Origin: Apirhabdus apintestini
GTDB lineage: Bacteria > Pseudomonadota > Gammaproteobacteria > Enterobacterales > Enterobacteriaceae
NCBI GenBank assembly: GCA_033977085.1
Contig: CP138906.1
Location: forward strand, 3,224,001 to 3,288,000
Direction: 5' to 3'
DNA: 64,000 bases
The notes beneath the pieces are model-generated. The model was given only the letters and a program-made list of their open reading frames with translations. It made no database searches and was not told the DNA's origin. Shown here piece after piece: positions 21,678 through 33,380 of the stretch. The position numbers and the translations under genes were made by a program. How positions within the stretch are numbered: position 1 is the first letter of the stretch; each line of letters begins with the position of its first letter.

Positions 21678-22095
21678 CCATTTGTTTCAAAAAGCTTTCC
21701 AGAATGACTACCGCCGAGGCGGAATCAACCTGGCCTTTTCCCAGAGCCCGATAGCCGCCGTTTTCAAACAGCGCTGCGCGGGCTTCTATCGTTGAAAGCC
21801 GCTCATCATGAAGAGACACTTTCACGCCGAAACGGCCATGAATGCGGTTAGCGAATTTGCGCGCCCGGGCGGTTAAAGGCTGCTCGCTGCCGTCCATATT
21901 GAGGGGCAGGCCGACGATGATTTCGTCGGGCTGCCATTCCTGTAACAATTTCTCAATTACTGCCCAGTCGGGCGTGCCGTCCTGGGCTTTCAGCGCGGCA
22001 AGCGGCCGCGCGGTGCCGGTAATTTGCTGCCCGATAGCGACGCCGATACTTTTTGTGCCAAAGTCAAAGGCGATAAGTGTAGCGCTTTTCGTCAT
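21505..22095 (-). CDS. ruvX: Holliday-junction resolvase-like / pre-16S rRNA nuclease RuvX (YqgF)
   Basis: YqgF/RuvX is an RNase H-fold nuclease that finishes 16S rRNA 5' processing. Start MTKSATLIAFDFGTKSIGVA at 22095, catalytic Asp in AFDFGTKSIG, Glu/Asp region DEIIVGLPLNMDG, and DSASAVVILESFL. The raw frame runs 196 residues, but the family has about 140. The last 55 codons are antisense to the acetyltransferase gene and look non-native. A stop in another frame (gtcgactag, 21663-21671) lies exactly where the gene should end, so a one-base error probably hides the true stop near 21663. ATG overlaps the yqgE stop. Confidence 0.9.
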   Translation of the reverse strand: MTKSATLIAFDFGTKSIGVAIGQQITGTARPLAALKAQDGTPDWAVIEKLLQEWQPDEIIVGLPLNMDGSEQPLTARARKFANRIHGRFGVKVSLHDERLSTIEARAALFENGGYRALGKGQVDSASAVVILESFLKQMAKGRLAAVSPAGVIAYAVADTVALRHPGRTPRYRKPHTLIKRAGLSVLFINIQRRYF

Positions 22096-22655
22096 GCGTG
22101 CCCCGCTTCGCCAGGCATAGCGAAAATATCGACGCCAATGAGTCTGGCCGCCTCGCGCCAGCGTTCAGCGATAGGGGTGTGGAAAATAATCGTCTGGCTG
22201 GCCGGCGTTGTCAGCCAGGCATTTTCCAGCAGCTCCTGCTCCAGCTGTCCCTTCTCCCAGGAAGAGTAACCCAAAGCAACCAGCACTTCTTTCGGCTGCG
22301 CTTCGGTTCCTAATACTTCCAGTACGTCACGCGAAGTGGTGATGGTGAGTTCATCCATAATCTGGATACTGGAAGCAAATGTGCGCTGAGGTGAGTGGAG
22401 AATAAAGCCGCGATCCTCCGCCAGTGGCCCGCCCAGGAACACCGGCTTATCGAGGCGAATAGAGGGATCGCGCGGCTCTGGCGTGATTTTTAACTTTTCC
22501 AGCACTTCCTCGACGCTAAGATGCCCCAGCGGCTTGTTGATAATAATCCCCATCGCCCCGTCGTCATTGTGCTCACAAATATACACAACGGAGCGGCGGA
22601 AAAAGGAGTCCTGCAGCGCTGGCATGGCAATCAAAAAGTGGTGCTGTAAATTCAT
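22092..22655 (-). CDS. yqgE: YqgE/AlgH family protein
   Basis: Conserved cytoplasmic UPF0301 protein of unknown function. Start MNLQHHFLIAMPALQD at 22655, 187 residues, frame intact. Signature MGIIINKPLG and VFLGGPLAEDRGFILH. Overlaps ruvX by 4 bp and lies 95 bp after gshB, in the usual gshB-yqgE-ruvX operon. Confidence 0.95.
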   Translation of the reverse strand: MNLQHHFLIAMPALQDSFFRRSVVYICEHNDDGAMGIIINKPLGHLSVEEVLEKLKITPEPRDPSIRLDKPVFLGGPLAEDRGFILHSPQRTFASSIQIMDELTITTSRDVLEVLGTEAQPKEVLVALGYSSWEKGQLEQELLENAWLTTPASQTIIFHTPIAERWREAARLIGVDIFAMPGEAGHA

Positions 22656-22749
22656 GGGCGGTTATCTATGTCCATTATCAGTCATTAACCCGTCAGGAAG
22701 CCTGTTGCAAAGTATCGCCGGTAACCGACCGACGGGCCGCGGTGCCGAT

Positions 22750-23703
22750 TTATACGCGCGCGGCCAGACGCTTTTCGATGGCGTCCATTAGCATACCGGT
22801 TATCGAAACTGGAAACGCCGCTTCAATTTCACGAATACAGGTGGGGCTGGTAACATTTATTTCCGTCAGCCGATCGCCGATGATGTCCAGCCCGACGAAA
22901 ATAAGTCCCTTCGCTTTTAACGCCGGGGCGACACGCCGGGCGATTTCCCAGTCGCTATCGCTTAATGGCCGCGCTTCGCCGCGCCCACCCGCCGCCAAAT
23001 TGCCGCGGGTTTCACCGCCCTGGGAATTCTCGCCAGGCAGTAGGGCACCGGTTCCCCGTCGACGACCAGCACGCGCTTATCACCTTCGGTTATGGCTGGC
23101 AGAAAGTTTTGCGCCATACAGTAGCGCGTGCCGTGTAGGGTTAAAGTTTCGGCAATGACGGAAAGATTAGGATCGCCTGCTTTTACGCGAAAAATAGACG
23201 CGCCGCCCATCCCATCCAGCGGTTTCAATATTACATCACCGTGCCGTTCCCAAAATGCTTTCAGCTGCGCTTTATTCCTGGTAACCAGCGTATCAGGCGT
23301 GAGCTCCAGGAAACCACGCGGTATACAGCTTCTCATTGCAATCGCGCAGGCTTTGCGGCTTATTGACGATGAGCGTACCCTGCTCTTCGGCGCGCTCCAG
23401 CATGTAGGTGGCATAAATATATTCAGTATCGAAGGGCGGATCTTTGCGCATTAGGATGACATCGAGATCGGCGAGGGCGATATCCTGTTCGCTGGTAAAT
23501 TGGTACCAGGCGTCGTAATTCTGCTCAACGCTCAGCGTGTGCGTATGCGCGCGCGCCTGCCCCTGATATAAATAGAGATCCGCCATTTCTATATAGTGCA
23601 GCTCATAACCGCGGCGCTGTGCTTCGAGCAACATCGCAAAACTGGAGTCTTTCTTAATATTGATGGATGAAATAGGGTCCATCACGATGCCGAGCTTGAT
23701 CAT
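22750..23703 (-). CDS. gshB: Glutathione synthetase GshB
   Basis: Joins gamma-glutamylcysteine and glycine using ATP. Start MIKLGIVMDPISSINIKKDS at 23703; about 317 codons when corrected. ATP-grasp features: KPLDGMGGASIF, RVLVVDGEPV, EINVTSPTCIREIEA. Two lesions: an extra G at GAGCTC 23301-23306 (restored TAWFPELTPDTLVTR) and a missing C at about 23026 (restored ARIPQGGETRGNL). Downstream of rsmE by 11 bp, upstream of yqgE. Confidence 0.95.
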
Positions 23704-23714
23704 TCTTTTCTCCT

Positions 23715-24445
23715 TTAACCCAGATCGCCGAAGCGCACCTGAAGGGCGGTAATAGCGGTGAGCGCGGTTGTTTCGGTACGCAGTACGCGCGGTCCTAACA
23801 GAATATCTGTAAAGCCTCGCTGTGCCGTCATCGCGATCTCTTCTGCGGACAAACCCCCTTCCGGGCCGATGAGCAGACGCACGCGGGAAACCGAATTTGG
23901 CAGCGTATTAATACTCTGGCTGGCGCGCGGGTGCAGATTGAGCTTCAGACCGGCTTCCTGCTCAGCGCACCATGCATCAAGCGCCATCGCCGGGCGGACT
24001 TCCGGCACGGCGTTGCGCCCACACTGTTCGCAGGCTGAAATGGCAATCTTATGCCACTGCTGGCGCTTTTTCTCCAGACGTTCCTGATCCAGTTTAACGC
24101 CGCAGCGCTCAGAAAACAGCGGGGTAATAATATTTACGCCAAGCTCAATGGATTTCTGGATAGTAAATTCCATTTTTCGCCTCGCGACATGACCTGGCCC
24201 AGGTGCAAATGCAGCGGTGATTCCCGGCACTCTTCGCGTGATGAAAGCACGCGTACCTGCACGCGTTTTTTATCGGCAGCCAGAATTTCCGCGTCGAAAA
24301 TTTGATTACTGCCGTCAAATAATTGCAGCGCCTGACCGGTGCTCATGCGCAGTACGCGCCCAATGTGGGCCGCGGCATCGTCATCGAGCATAATATCGGT
24401 GCCGACATCCAGCGGGTGTGGATGATATATACGGGGAGTTCGCAT
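23715..24445 (-). CDS. rsmE: 16S rRNA m3U1498 methyltransferase RsmE
   Basis: SPOUT-class SAM methyltransferase for U1498 of 16S rRNA. Start MRTPRIYHPHPLDVGTDI at 24445; PUA-like N-terminus, then the SPOUT knot with LLIGPEGGLSAEEI and ILGPRVLRTETTALTAI-type motif near the C-terminus. A lost A in the A run near 24172 splits it; restored joint SRGEKMEFTIQKSIELG. About 243 codons, standard. Confidence 0.94.
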
Positions 24446-24543
24446 GGCGTTCCAGATCCCTTAGGCGAGGTGAAGTTATAACCCTGAGCGCGGTGGTTAA
24501 TCACTTTCTACGCGCAAGTTTAATTAAAGGCCGCTAGTGTAGG

Positions 24544-25246
24544 TTAGCTATTTCGCCGCTGGCAAGACTTCAGCACCCAGGGATTATGGTTTCCCTGTAT
24601 CTGTGCGATACGTGCGTCGCGTTTACATTCCCACTCCGTCACGGGATAGCTGCGGTTCCAGGCCTCGAAGAGCTGAGTCTGCTGCTTTGACAGGCGAATA
24701 TGCCAGACGTCGCGCATATAAAATTGTGCACGGGCGATAGCGCCTCTGGCGCGCGCCGGTGGCTCTGCGCGTTTGCCTTTAAAATCAACTTTCATTTCGC
24801 ACCGACCATACTGACCTTCACCGCCGGACCACTGGCCGTAGCGGAAGTTATTGCGATCGCCGTTCACTTCGCCAACGGCGGGCTGCAGGTTATGTAAATC
24901 AGCCTCCATTTGCCGATAGATAGGATCCTTATTGCAGTTTTTACGCCCGCCGTGCTGCCAGCACTGACGCTGATGGCCAAACTGCCAGGCTGGTACGATG
25001 TGTTCCCACTCGATTCGTCCGGCGCGGTTAGCGTTTTTGCGTACCTGATAGCCACAGGAAGATAAATCCGGGACGCCTTTTTTGCCCAACCAGCGGATAG
25101 AACAGCCTGCAATAAAAGGAGCCGGGTGCATCGGCATTGATTTTGGCACTGACGGCTTTCGCCTGGGAAAAACTATGGATAGCGGCGACCGCAGGAAAAA
25201 TCATGCAATAGACCGTGATTACAGCGGCCAGCGAAATGCGATACAT
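24544..25246 (-). CDS. endA: DNA-specific endonuclease I EndA (periplasmic)
   Basis: Periplasmic non-specific DNase. Signal peptide from 25246 (MYRISLAAVITVYCMIFPAVAA). Endonuclease I domain with WEHIVPAWQFGHQRQCWQ, GGRKNC, DLHNLQPAVGEVNGDR. The frame breaks at 25103-25111 (tgcaggctg). The simplest repair is removal of one G to give tgcagctg, restoring FYCSCSIRWLGKKGV; E. coli has FYCGC. This is another CAGCTG site. About 234 codons. Next to sprT, as in E. coli. Confidence 0.93.
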
Positions 25247-25332
25247 CTTCAGACTCCAGAATAAAACGAGCCGGGATACTGAAACAAATCGCGTCGGTTT
25301 TCAATCGGTTTACATGTTAAAAATTCCAGTAA

Positions 25333-25845
25333 TTAGACGCTTTTTTCAGACGCCAGTCGCAGCGGCTGGCCGCACTGGGTACATCGATATTCGGTCTCTC
25401 CACGCTGGGTTTTATTGTGGCGCCGTATCGTTAAATGATGCTGGCGACAGGCGCAGCGATACAGAAAAGTTTTGCGCGGTAAAGCAGAGATATCGAAGCA
25501 ATGGGTACGCTGTGCCGGAACATCAAGAATGGTTTCCATCATCCAGCGCCACTCTTTACCGTGCGGCGCGGTTTTCCCAAAGCGCTTCCACACCAAAAGA
25601 TGTGCCAGTTCATGAGGCACTACGCTGTCAATAAAGGTTTGCTGATTCGCCAGTAGTAAGACCGGGTTTAGGCGAATTTCATAGTGTTCGAGCCAGGCGG
25701 TGCCCGCAACCGTACCGCGCTGGTGCCAGCTTATGGCAGGTTCCGGGAAGGATTGATTCAAGCGCGCGTTGGCCTGAGCCAGTTTTTCGCGCAGGCAGCG
25801 CATCACCGCCTGTTGTAGCGCTATCGGGATACGGTAGGTATTCAT
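25333..25845 (-). CDS. sprT: SprT family zinc metalloprotease-like protein
   Basis: SprT-like zincin. Start MNTYRIPIALQQAVMRCL at 25845, 170 residues, frame intact. Zinc motif HELAHLLVWKRFG near residue 78; C-terminal zinc ribbon with cysteine pairs in YRCACRQHH and YRCTQCGQPL. Standard neighbour of endA. Confidence 0.94.
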   Translation of the reverse strand: MNTYRIPIALQQAVMRCLREKLAQANARLNQSFPEPAISWHQRGTVAGTAWLEHYEIRLNPVLLLANQQTFIDSVVPHELAHLLVWKRFGKTAPHGKEWRWMMETILDVPAQRTHCFDISALPRKTFLYRCACRQHHLTIRRHNKTQRGETEYRCTQCGQPLRLASEKSV

Positions 25846-26438
25846 GGGGCGTCAGCATAATAGTGCGCCGTTTTGGCAGCAAGCGGCTTTTAGCCGGTAA
25901 TGATCATTAAAACTTCCTGTTTCTTCCAAATATAAAAATACGCGGCTGGGGATGGGTAAATAATCTTTGCGTTAACACAGTAGGTAAATAAACGTAAAAA
26001 TGTTCAAGTTTGCGCTGAATTATTTTTCATAACCTTTTGCCAGCTATGAATAAAATTTTCCTCCGATTTAAACTTTTTTCACTAAGCATTATTCTTAATG
26101 GACTATGGATTAATCCTACGGGAGCTATAAGTGGCGTCTTAAGGAAAATTCTGATAATGTCGCGCTCGCTTTAAATCAGGGGCGTTGCTGCAAACGATTT
26201 GATTGTAATAAATATAAGTTATTAACCTAACTTGCGATTTTCCTATGGAAATATCCTAAGTGATGAGGAAACTTATAAAATAGCGATTATATTAAATAAT
26301 GTGCCATGGATTATTCCTATGAATTTGACGGCGGCATTCATTATCAGGTTGTAATTTTTTACAGGTAATTTTTACAGAAAATCAACCGGGACAGGACGTT
26401 AACACAGCCCGCTGTGTATCAGGAAAGGGATATTGCTG
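25846..26438. other. AT-rich gene-free interval before the type I secretion/adhesin genes
   Basis: 593 bp, clearly more AT-rich than the flanking core genes. No gene is visible on either strand. It must hold the promoter of the outer-membrane protein gene and marks the border between core DNA and the adhesin region. The composition resembles horizontally acquired, silenced upstream regions, but no specific binding site can be named. A plain SD (aggaaaggg) lies at 26421-26429. Confidence 0.6.
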
Positions 26439-27771
26439 ATGAGATTGTTTAGCCTCTCACTTATTTTCTCAGTCACACTATTATGCGCTGCGCCACTTAT
26501 GGCCGCTCCCTTCCCTCAGCGCGGTAACGTTTCTACGGTTGCCGGCATTGATAAACTCACTTTAAAAGAAAGCATTTTATTTGCTCTGGACCGCGACCCG
26601 TCAGTCAGTCAGCAGGCTGCGCAAACCGGGATTGGCCAGGCGCAAATTGACGAGGCGCGCAGCGCCTGGTTTCCCAGGTGTCATTAAACGGCAATACCGG
26701 TCATAGCCGCACTACGGATTCCAGCGGTTCTCTGAAGAACTCTGCGGCATGGGGACTTAGCCTGACGCAGTTGGTCTATGATTTCGGCAAAACCAATAAC
26801 ACTATCGATCAGCAGAAAAAGCGGCTGGACAGCTATCGCTATCAGCTTATGGCAACGCTGACGCATGTGGCTGAACAAACGGCGCTGACGTATGTCGAGG
26901 TTAAGCGCTACGACGCACTTATCGCTGCGGCACATAACAATATCAACGCGCTGGAGGCGGTACAGCATATTGCCGGGTTACGAGCCGATGCCGGCCTTAG
27001 TTCCAGCTCTGATGTATTGCAAACCCACACCCGCATCGGCGGCATGCGCGCCATGCTTGAGCAGTATCAGGCCGCATTACAGAGCGCCGGGGCACGCCTG
27101 GGCGTATTGACCGGCGTAGACGCACGCTCTTACGCAGCCCTGCCTGACTCTATGCTTCCCGAACAAACCTCTCTTGAACATATTGATTATTCAATGGTTC
27201 CCGGGGTAATGGCCGCGCAGGCGATGGAAGACGCCTCCCGTTCCGGCGTTGAGCGTGCCAAAGCCGAGCGCTGGCCGACGCTAAGTGTGCGGGGCGGGCG
27301 CACGCGCTATCAGTCGGATAATCGAAATTACTGGGATGACCAAATCCAATTCAATGTGGAAGCGCCTTTGTATCAGGGGGCGCAGTCTCAGCGCGCGTAG
27401 CCCAGGCAGAGGGTGCTCGCAATATCGCGATGTCGCAGGTCGAACAGGCGAAATTCGATGTATTACAAAAAGCGTCCGTGGCGTTGGCAGACTGGCAGGG
27501 CGCATGGGCGCGCGAAGCCGCCAGCCAGTCTCAGTATGAGAACGCGCTGCGCGCCCGCGAGGTTTATCGTAATGAATACAAGCTCAGTAAACGCAGCCTG
27601 AATGATTTATTGAGCGTTGAGCAGGATGTCTGGCAGGCGGAGTCGTCGCGTATTACCGCCGATTACGACGGATGGGCCGCCGCGGTGAATTACGCTGCGG
27701 CGATAGACAGCTTACTACCTCTGGCGGGCATCGCGAAGGACGCAACCAACACGCTACCCAACCTTAATTAA
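26439..27771 (+). CDS. TolC-family outer-membrane protein of a type I secretion system
   Basis: Outer-membrane channel expected to export the adjacent adhesin. Start ATG 26439 after SD aggaaaggg; signal peptide MRLFSLSLIFSVTLLCAAPLMAA. OEP-family features: LTLKESILFALDRDPSVSQQ, LSLTQLVYDFGKTNNTIDQQ, ALTYVEVKRYDALIAAA, and a second repeat half ending in KLSKRSLNDLLSVEQD. Two homopolymer contractions (C run near 26674, G run near 27380) break the frame; restored joints WFPQVSLNGN and LYQGGAVSARVAQAEG. About 445 codons. No inner-membrane ABC exporter or adaptor is present in the window; they may have been downstream of the adhesin and lost with its 3' end. Confidence 0.85.
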
Positions 27772-27890
27772 CCGAACTGCGCGAATTTATTGAAATTCGC
27801 CCAAAGAAAAATGGGGACACCGTTCTCAGGAGCGAGTTCGTCTCAAAAAGGATATGTCCCGGCAAAGGCTACCTACAAGGAGATTGGCAA

Positions 27891-29583
27891 GTGAATAAAA
27901 TGATTGAAGTCATTGTTCGTAAAACGGCGGCGAAAACGGCTCTTTCGGGCGAAGGCAACCTCTCCGTCTCTCTGACTGCTCCCAGCGTGATTGAAATTCA
28001 TGCTTCTGCGGCGGACGTTGCACGCTATGTCCGTCAGGGCAAAGATCTGTTGATCTACATGAAAGACGGCAGCGTGATTCGCTGTAGCGGTTACTTTGTT
28101 GCCGAAGGCGCTGACGGCCATTCCGAGCTGGTCTTTGCCGATGAACAGGGACTGACGCATATCTCCTTCCCGGACGCCGCAGACACGGTCGGTATGGCAC
28201 CGGTTACGCTAAAGCCGCACGCATCGCCGATCGCAAGTATCGCGCCTTTCCTCGAACACGCCTCTGGAGACAGCCAAGTCTGGGGCTGGGCCGCGGGCGC
28301 GGCGCTTGGGGGCGGTGCAATTGGCGCGCTGCTGGCGCACGATAGCGGCGGCGATGACAAACATCACACAAAAATCATCGATAAAACGCGCGAAGTGGAA
28401 AGCGCGAAGCCTTCTTTTGTCGTCAGCGATCATAAAGGCGACAGCCAGGGCGTTCTGAGCGCGAATGCGACCACGGACGATGCGACTCCTACCTTTAGCG
28501 GCACCGGACAGCCGGGCGCGACTATCCAGATAAAAGATGCGAAGGGCAATACCATCGCCAGCGCAATGGTGGGAAAAGACGGTGCATGGAGCGTTAAGCT
28601 TCCGACTCAAAGCGACGGAACGCATAGCTGGTCTGTAGTACAAATCGACGGCGATAAAACTACCGCAGCGGGGAATATCACGCTGAACGTTGATACCCGT
28701 GACGCCAGCGTAGCGCTGGACACCACGACGGGCGATAACGTTATCAACGGCGCAGAACAGGCCGCCGGTTTCACGCTGGGCGGCCACAGCGAGCATTTGG
28801 TCAATGGAACGGTATTAACCGTCAGCCTGAACGGAAAAACCTATAAAACCACCGTGGATGTTCACGGAAAATGGAGCGATGCAGGTTCCCGCCGGTGATG
28901 CGCAGGCGCTGGGCGATGGCACCTGGACCGTCACGGTGCAGGGTATCGATGGCGCCGGGAATCGCGTTAACGGCAATCAAACCCTGCACGTTGATACGCG
29001 CGCTCCGACGCTTTCTATTGACGCATTAACCGCAGATAACGTAGTCAATGCGGCAGAAAAAGGCGGTGCGCTAACGCTGACCGGCAAAAGCAGCGCGGAG
29101 CCTGGTCAAACGGTAACCATCACGCTGGAAGGGAAAACCTGGACGGCGAAAGTTGGGGCGGATGGCAATTGGTCCGTAACGCTGGATGCCAAATCCGTGG
29201 CGACGCTGGCAGAAGGTAATCACACGCTGACGGCTAGCGTGAGCGATAAAGCCGGCAATCAAACCACATCCGGCGGCCATTTTAGCGTTGATACCGAAGC
29301 GCCCGTGGTTTCCGTCAACACAGTGGCTGGCGACAATGTCCTCAATGCGCAGGAACAGACGCAAACGCAGCTTATTTCTGGTAGCGCCAGCGGCGCAGCC
29401 GTGGGTGATACGGTTATTGTGACGCTGGGTAATAGCGAGTTTCGCACCATCGTACAGGCGGATGGTACGTGGCGAGTCGGCGTCCCCTCCTCTGTCTTAA
29501 GTACCTTAGGGCACGGCGAGGCGCAAATTAACGTTAGCGTTACCGATAGCGCAGGCAATACCGGCAGTGTCAACAACGGGTAA
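27891..29583 (+). pseudogene. bapA: BapA-like giant repeat adhesin, truncated by IS21 copy 2
   Basis: Large surface protein promoting biofilm formation, exported by type I secretion. GTG start at 27891 with SD aaggag eight bases upstream. The first 160 residues match the BapA prefix-like domain, ending in a hydrophobic Gly-rich stretch (WGWAAGAALGGGAIGALL). Bacterial Ig-like repeats of about 95 residues follow, each with VDTRxP/xASVxxDTxxxDNVxNxxE. A one-base insertion near 28881 (agcgatgcag) breaks the frame within a repeat; the expected joint is KWSVQVPAG. The coding sequence stops at the IS at 29568, so most repeats and the C-terminal secretion signal are missing. Non-functional as an adhesin. 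29568-29583 is IS sequence. Confidence 0.88.
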
Positions 29584-29635
29584 AAAGTGATCCACTTACC
29601 GTCACCACCAACGGTCTAATATTGATCCACCTTGC

Positions 29636-30414
29636 TTACTCAGGATTAGCTTCCGCTATAACCCCGGCCTTTCGTTTCTGCTTCAGTCGATAGCTCTCTC
29701 CTTTTATCTGGACTACGTGTGAGTGATGTAAGATCCGGTCCAGCATTGCCGATGTCAGGGCTGCATCACCCGCGAACGTCTGGTCCCACTGCCCGAACGG
29801 CAGGTTAGAGGTCAGGATCATCGCGCTCTTTTCGTAACGTTTGGCAATGACCTGGAAGAACAGCTTTGCCTCTTCCTGGCTGAACGGCAGATAGCCTATT
29901 TCGTCGATGATGAGCAGTTTGGGGGCCATGACACCGCGATTGAGTGTCGTTTTGTAACGCCCCTGACGCTGGGAAGTCGACGAGCTGTAACAGCAGGTCC
30001 GCTGCTGTTGTGAAGCGAACCTTGATGCCCGCCCGTACTGCCTCGTAGCCCATGGCTATCGCCAGATGTGTTTTCCCCACGCCCGAGGGGCCCAGCAACA
30101 CGATGTTTTCGTTACGTTCGATGAAGCTCAGGGAACGCAGCGACTGGATTTGCTTCTGAGGTGCGCCGGTGGCGAAGGTGAAGTCGTATTCCTCGAACGT
30201 CTTCACCGCCGGGAAGGCTGCCATCCGCGTGTACATCGCCTGTTTACGCTGATGCCGGGCCAGTTTCTCCTCATGTAGCAGGTGCTCCAGGAAGTCCATA
30301 TAGCTCCATTCCTGATCCACTGCCTGTTGCGACAGTGCCGGCGCCGCGCCGATAAGGCTGTCCAGCTGGGCTGTTCAGCAAGCACCATCAGCCGTTGATG
30401 TTGTAGTTCGACCA

Positions 30415-30418
<4 letters not shown>
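29636..30418 (-). CDS. istB: IS21 helper ATPase IstB (copy 2, frameshifted)
   Basis: Same protein as in copies 1 and 3. The frame is broken twice: at about 30367 (ccagctgggctg, as in copy 1) and at about 29981 (cgacgagctg where copy 3 has cgacagctg). Both sites contain AGCT. The 5' end also differs at 30419-30425 (caggctcc versus cagctcc), between istA and istB. Walker A and B motifs are intact in separate frames. Confidence 0.9.
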
Positions 30419-31436
<1,018 letters not shown>

Positions 31437-31520
31437 AAGCTCCCTGTATTCAGAGGAGCAGATTAACCCTGGATCAGTTTTCAACCGCTGGGGTGGATCA
31501 GTTTTGCACCGTTGGTAACA

Positions 31521-31789
31521 GGCTCCCCAATAAAACAATCGTGGTCTTGGTTTATCACGCGTCATCACCTGCGAACACATAGCTTTCGCTTTAACAGTCC
31601 GGCTGCCACCAACTTCAGCGGTAATTTGGCTTAAAAAGCTTCATCGCTAGCAAAACGTGGGTTTTTACGCTTTTCAGCCAATTCTGCACCGTAATGGTCA
31701 ATGATTTCTTGTGCTAATTGGCGAGCCGTAAACTGCTTATCGGGATTCGCTTGTAACATGTTGATTATCATCTGGGGACGACTTGTCAT
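31521..31789 (-). pseudogene. 5' fragment of a winged-helix protein cut by IS copy 2
   Basis: ATG at 31789 begins MTSRPQMIINMLQANPDKQF, followed by TARQLAQEIIDHYGAELAEKRKNP, a winged-helix N-terminus of the kind found in COG2958-type and restriction-associated proteins. A T-run contraction near 31633 breaks the frame; restored, it continues FLSQITAEVGGSRTVKAKAM to RLFYWGA and then meets the IS end at 31520. Everything downstream is gone. The family assignment is weak; what is clear is a DNA-binding-type start whose body has been lost. Confidence 0.5.
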
Positions 31790-32177
31790 ATGCCTTCCTG
31801 CTTTTGTACACACGGCTTTGCGTATCGAGCTGTTAAGCAATGCGTGATTACAGCTCCTGTGAATGGGCTTAGTTTACCTTTCAGAGTTAAAGACATAAAG
31901 TGCCGATTCCCGGATTGTGCTTGCCGCCTCAGCCATGCTCCAGCGCTTATATCGTTCCAAAACCAGCCCATCATGATGGTAACTGCCTGTTCCCCCTGCG
32001 CTCACCACCATGGCTCTTTACCGCAGCAGTTGGGGTGGTTTGAAAGCGCCTTCCGACAACAGCTTTCGGTGGGTCTGCCACCATCTCTTCACAAGCTTAT
32101 ACACATCCGTTGCTGCGCTTACTTTGTGTGCCTGCGGCACACCGTGATCTTTCCCTGTGGCTGTCCTTCAAATATCG
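31790..32177. other. Gene-free interval
   Basis: 388 bp between the cut winged-helix gene and the PerC-like gene. No supported gene, RNA or repeat array. It should contain the promoter of the winged-helix gene and the 3' end of the T6SS-side transcript; no clear terminator hairpin was found. Confidence 0.5.
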
Positions 32178-33377
32178 TCAGTGCTGACGCTTCTTCCTGA
32201 ACACAGCAAGGTCAGTCACATTATGATACTGCTGACCCACATGCTCCACCGGAGTGCGATCCATCAAACTCCTGACGAATGCAATGTTTGCATCCCGAAT
32301 CGCATTCAATGCTTCGGTCATTGCAGCATTACTCCTGCCAGCAAAAGTAACGAGCCAGTATTCCAGCATTTTCTCGCTGGCTTTCCAGTATTCTGAGTCT
32401 CCTTTACGGCTACGAAGGGTATCATTCAGCCGGAGATCAAATTCAAGCGCAGTTTCTTCGTCATCCGGGAAGGAACCAACAGACTGATAAACATAGCGGT
32501 ACTCCGCGCTCACCTGAGCAATGTGCGTCATCACACTCCGGTCGGTTTGTTGATAAAAGCGCAGCTCCCGGTGACATTCAAAATAGCGGTCAATTGAGCG
32601 CGTCATCTCTTCCGGTGTGATGAGGGACAAATCCGTGCCCACCCACTCAATACCATTGACCAGACGTTCATTCAGGCGCTCAACAAACCCGTTAACGTCG
32701 CCCTTACGAACCCGATGAATAACGTGAACCCAGCGGGTATTCAAGCTCCATCGCTATCAGGCAGGTTGCCCTGCCGACTTTCACCGCATGCACCACCCAC
32801 TGAAGCAGGCTGCCGTCGGCATTGCTCTCCTGCCGCCCGGCAACCGTATCACAGACCTCAGAAACAGGTTCAAAAAACCTTCATCAAGTCCTTTTTGTAT
32901 TTCCCGTACAAATACTGCGCCGCAGCAGCCGAACAGTTCATGATTATCATTTTCGTTACGACGCCTCCCTGTACTTTCAGATTTAATATCAATGCCATCG
33001 GGACTGATAAGCATATCGTTTTCGATGAGGTCACACCCGAAAATACCCTCATCCGCAGTCGCTGAACTGACATTTCGGGCATCTGACCTGTTAATGTTTT
33101 CTCTGTCTTTCAACCTGAAAGCCGCCCCGTCGGGCTGACTCAGTCCCATTCGCTCCTGTGTGGCTTTTGCTGCCCTCGCGATTTCCGCTACATCCAGTTT
33201 CTCCGGGAAGTTGATGGGCTTCGCGCAGGAAAGACAATATTTTCTGTGCTGACGTATCCGGTCACGTTGCTGATCCGTCAGCCCATGGTGCTGCATCACA
33301 TCAAGCCAGCGACTGGCAGCCCGGCGCCAGAGACCAGCAGCCTCCAGCTTTTGTGCAACTTTATCCTCCACCATCAT
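32178..33377 (-). CDS. PerC-like N-terminal domain fused to a long unknown protein
   Basis: ATG 33377 starts MMVEDKVAQKLEAAGLWRRA and RWLDVMQ...RDRIRQHRKYCLS, a PerC-type regulator domain (residues 1-50). Restoring a T-run contraction near 32880 (joint LDEGFFEPVSEVCD) and an AGCT-adjacent one-base excess at about 32745 (AMELNTRWVHVIHR) gives one frame of about 400 residues ending VFRKKRQH at 32178. The C-terminal 180 residues (SVGSFPDDEETALEFDLRL, KMLEYWLVTFAGRSNAAMTEA) are not recognised; the style recalls proteins of integrative conjugative elements, but I cannot name a family. It starts 4 bp after the SANT-repeat stop, so it is co-transcribed with it and with the T6SS tail. If the frame repairs are wrong there are two or three shorter genes. 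Confidence 0.5.
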
Positions 33378-33380
33378 GTC

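Noticed and set aside
31790..32177. Small genes in the gap between the winged-helix fragment and the PerC-like gene
   Set aside because: Short plus-strand frames here have no plausible SD, atypical composition and no recognisable motif.
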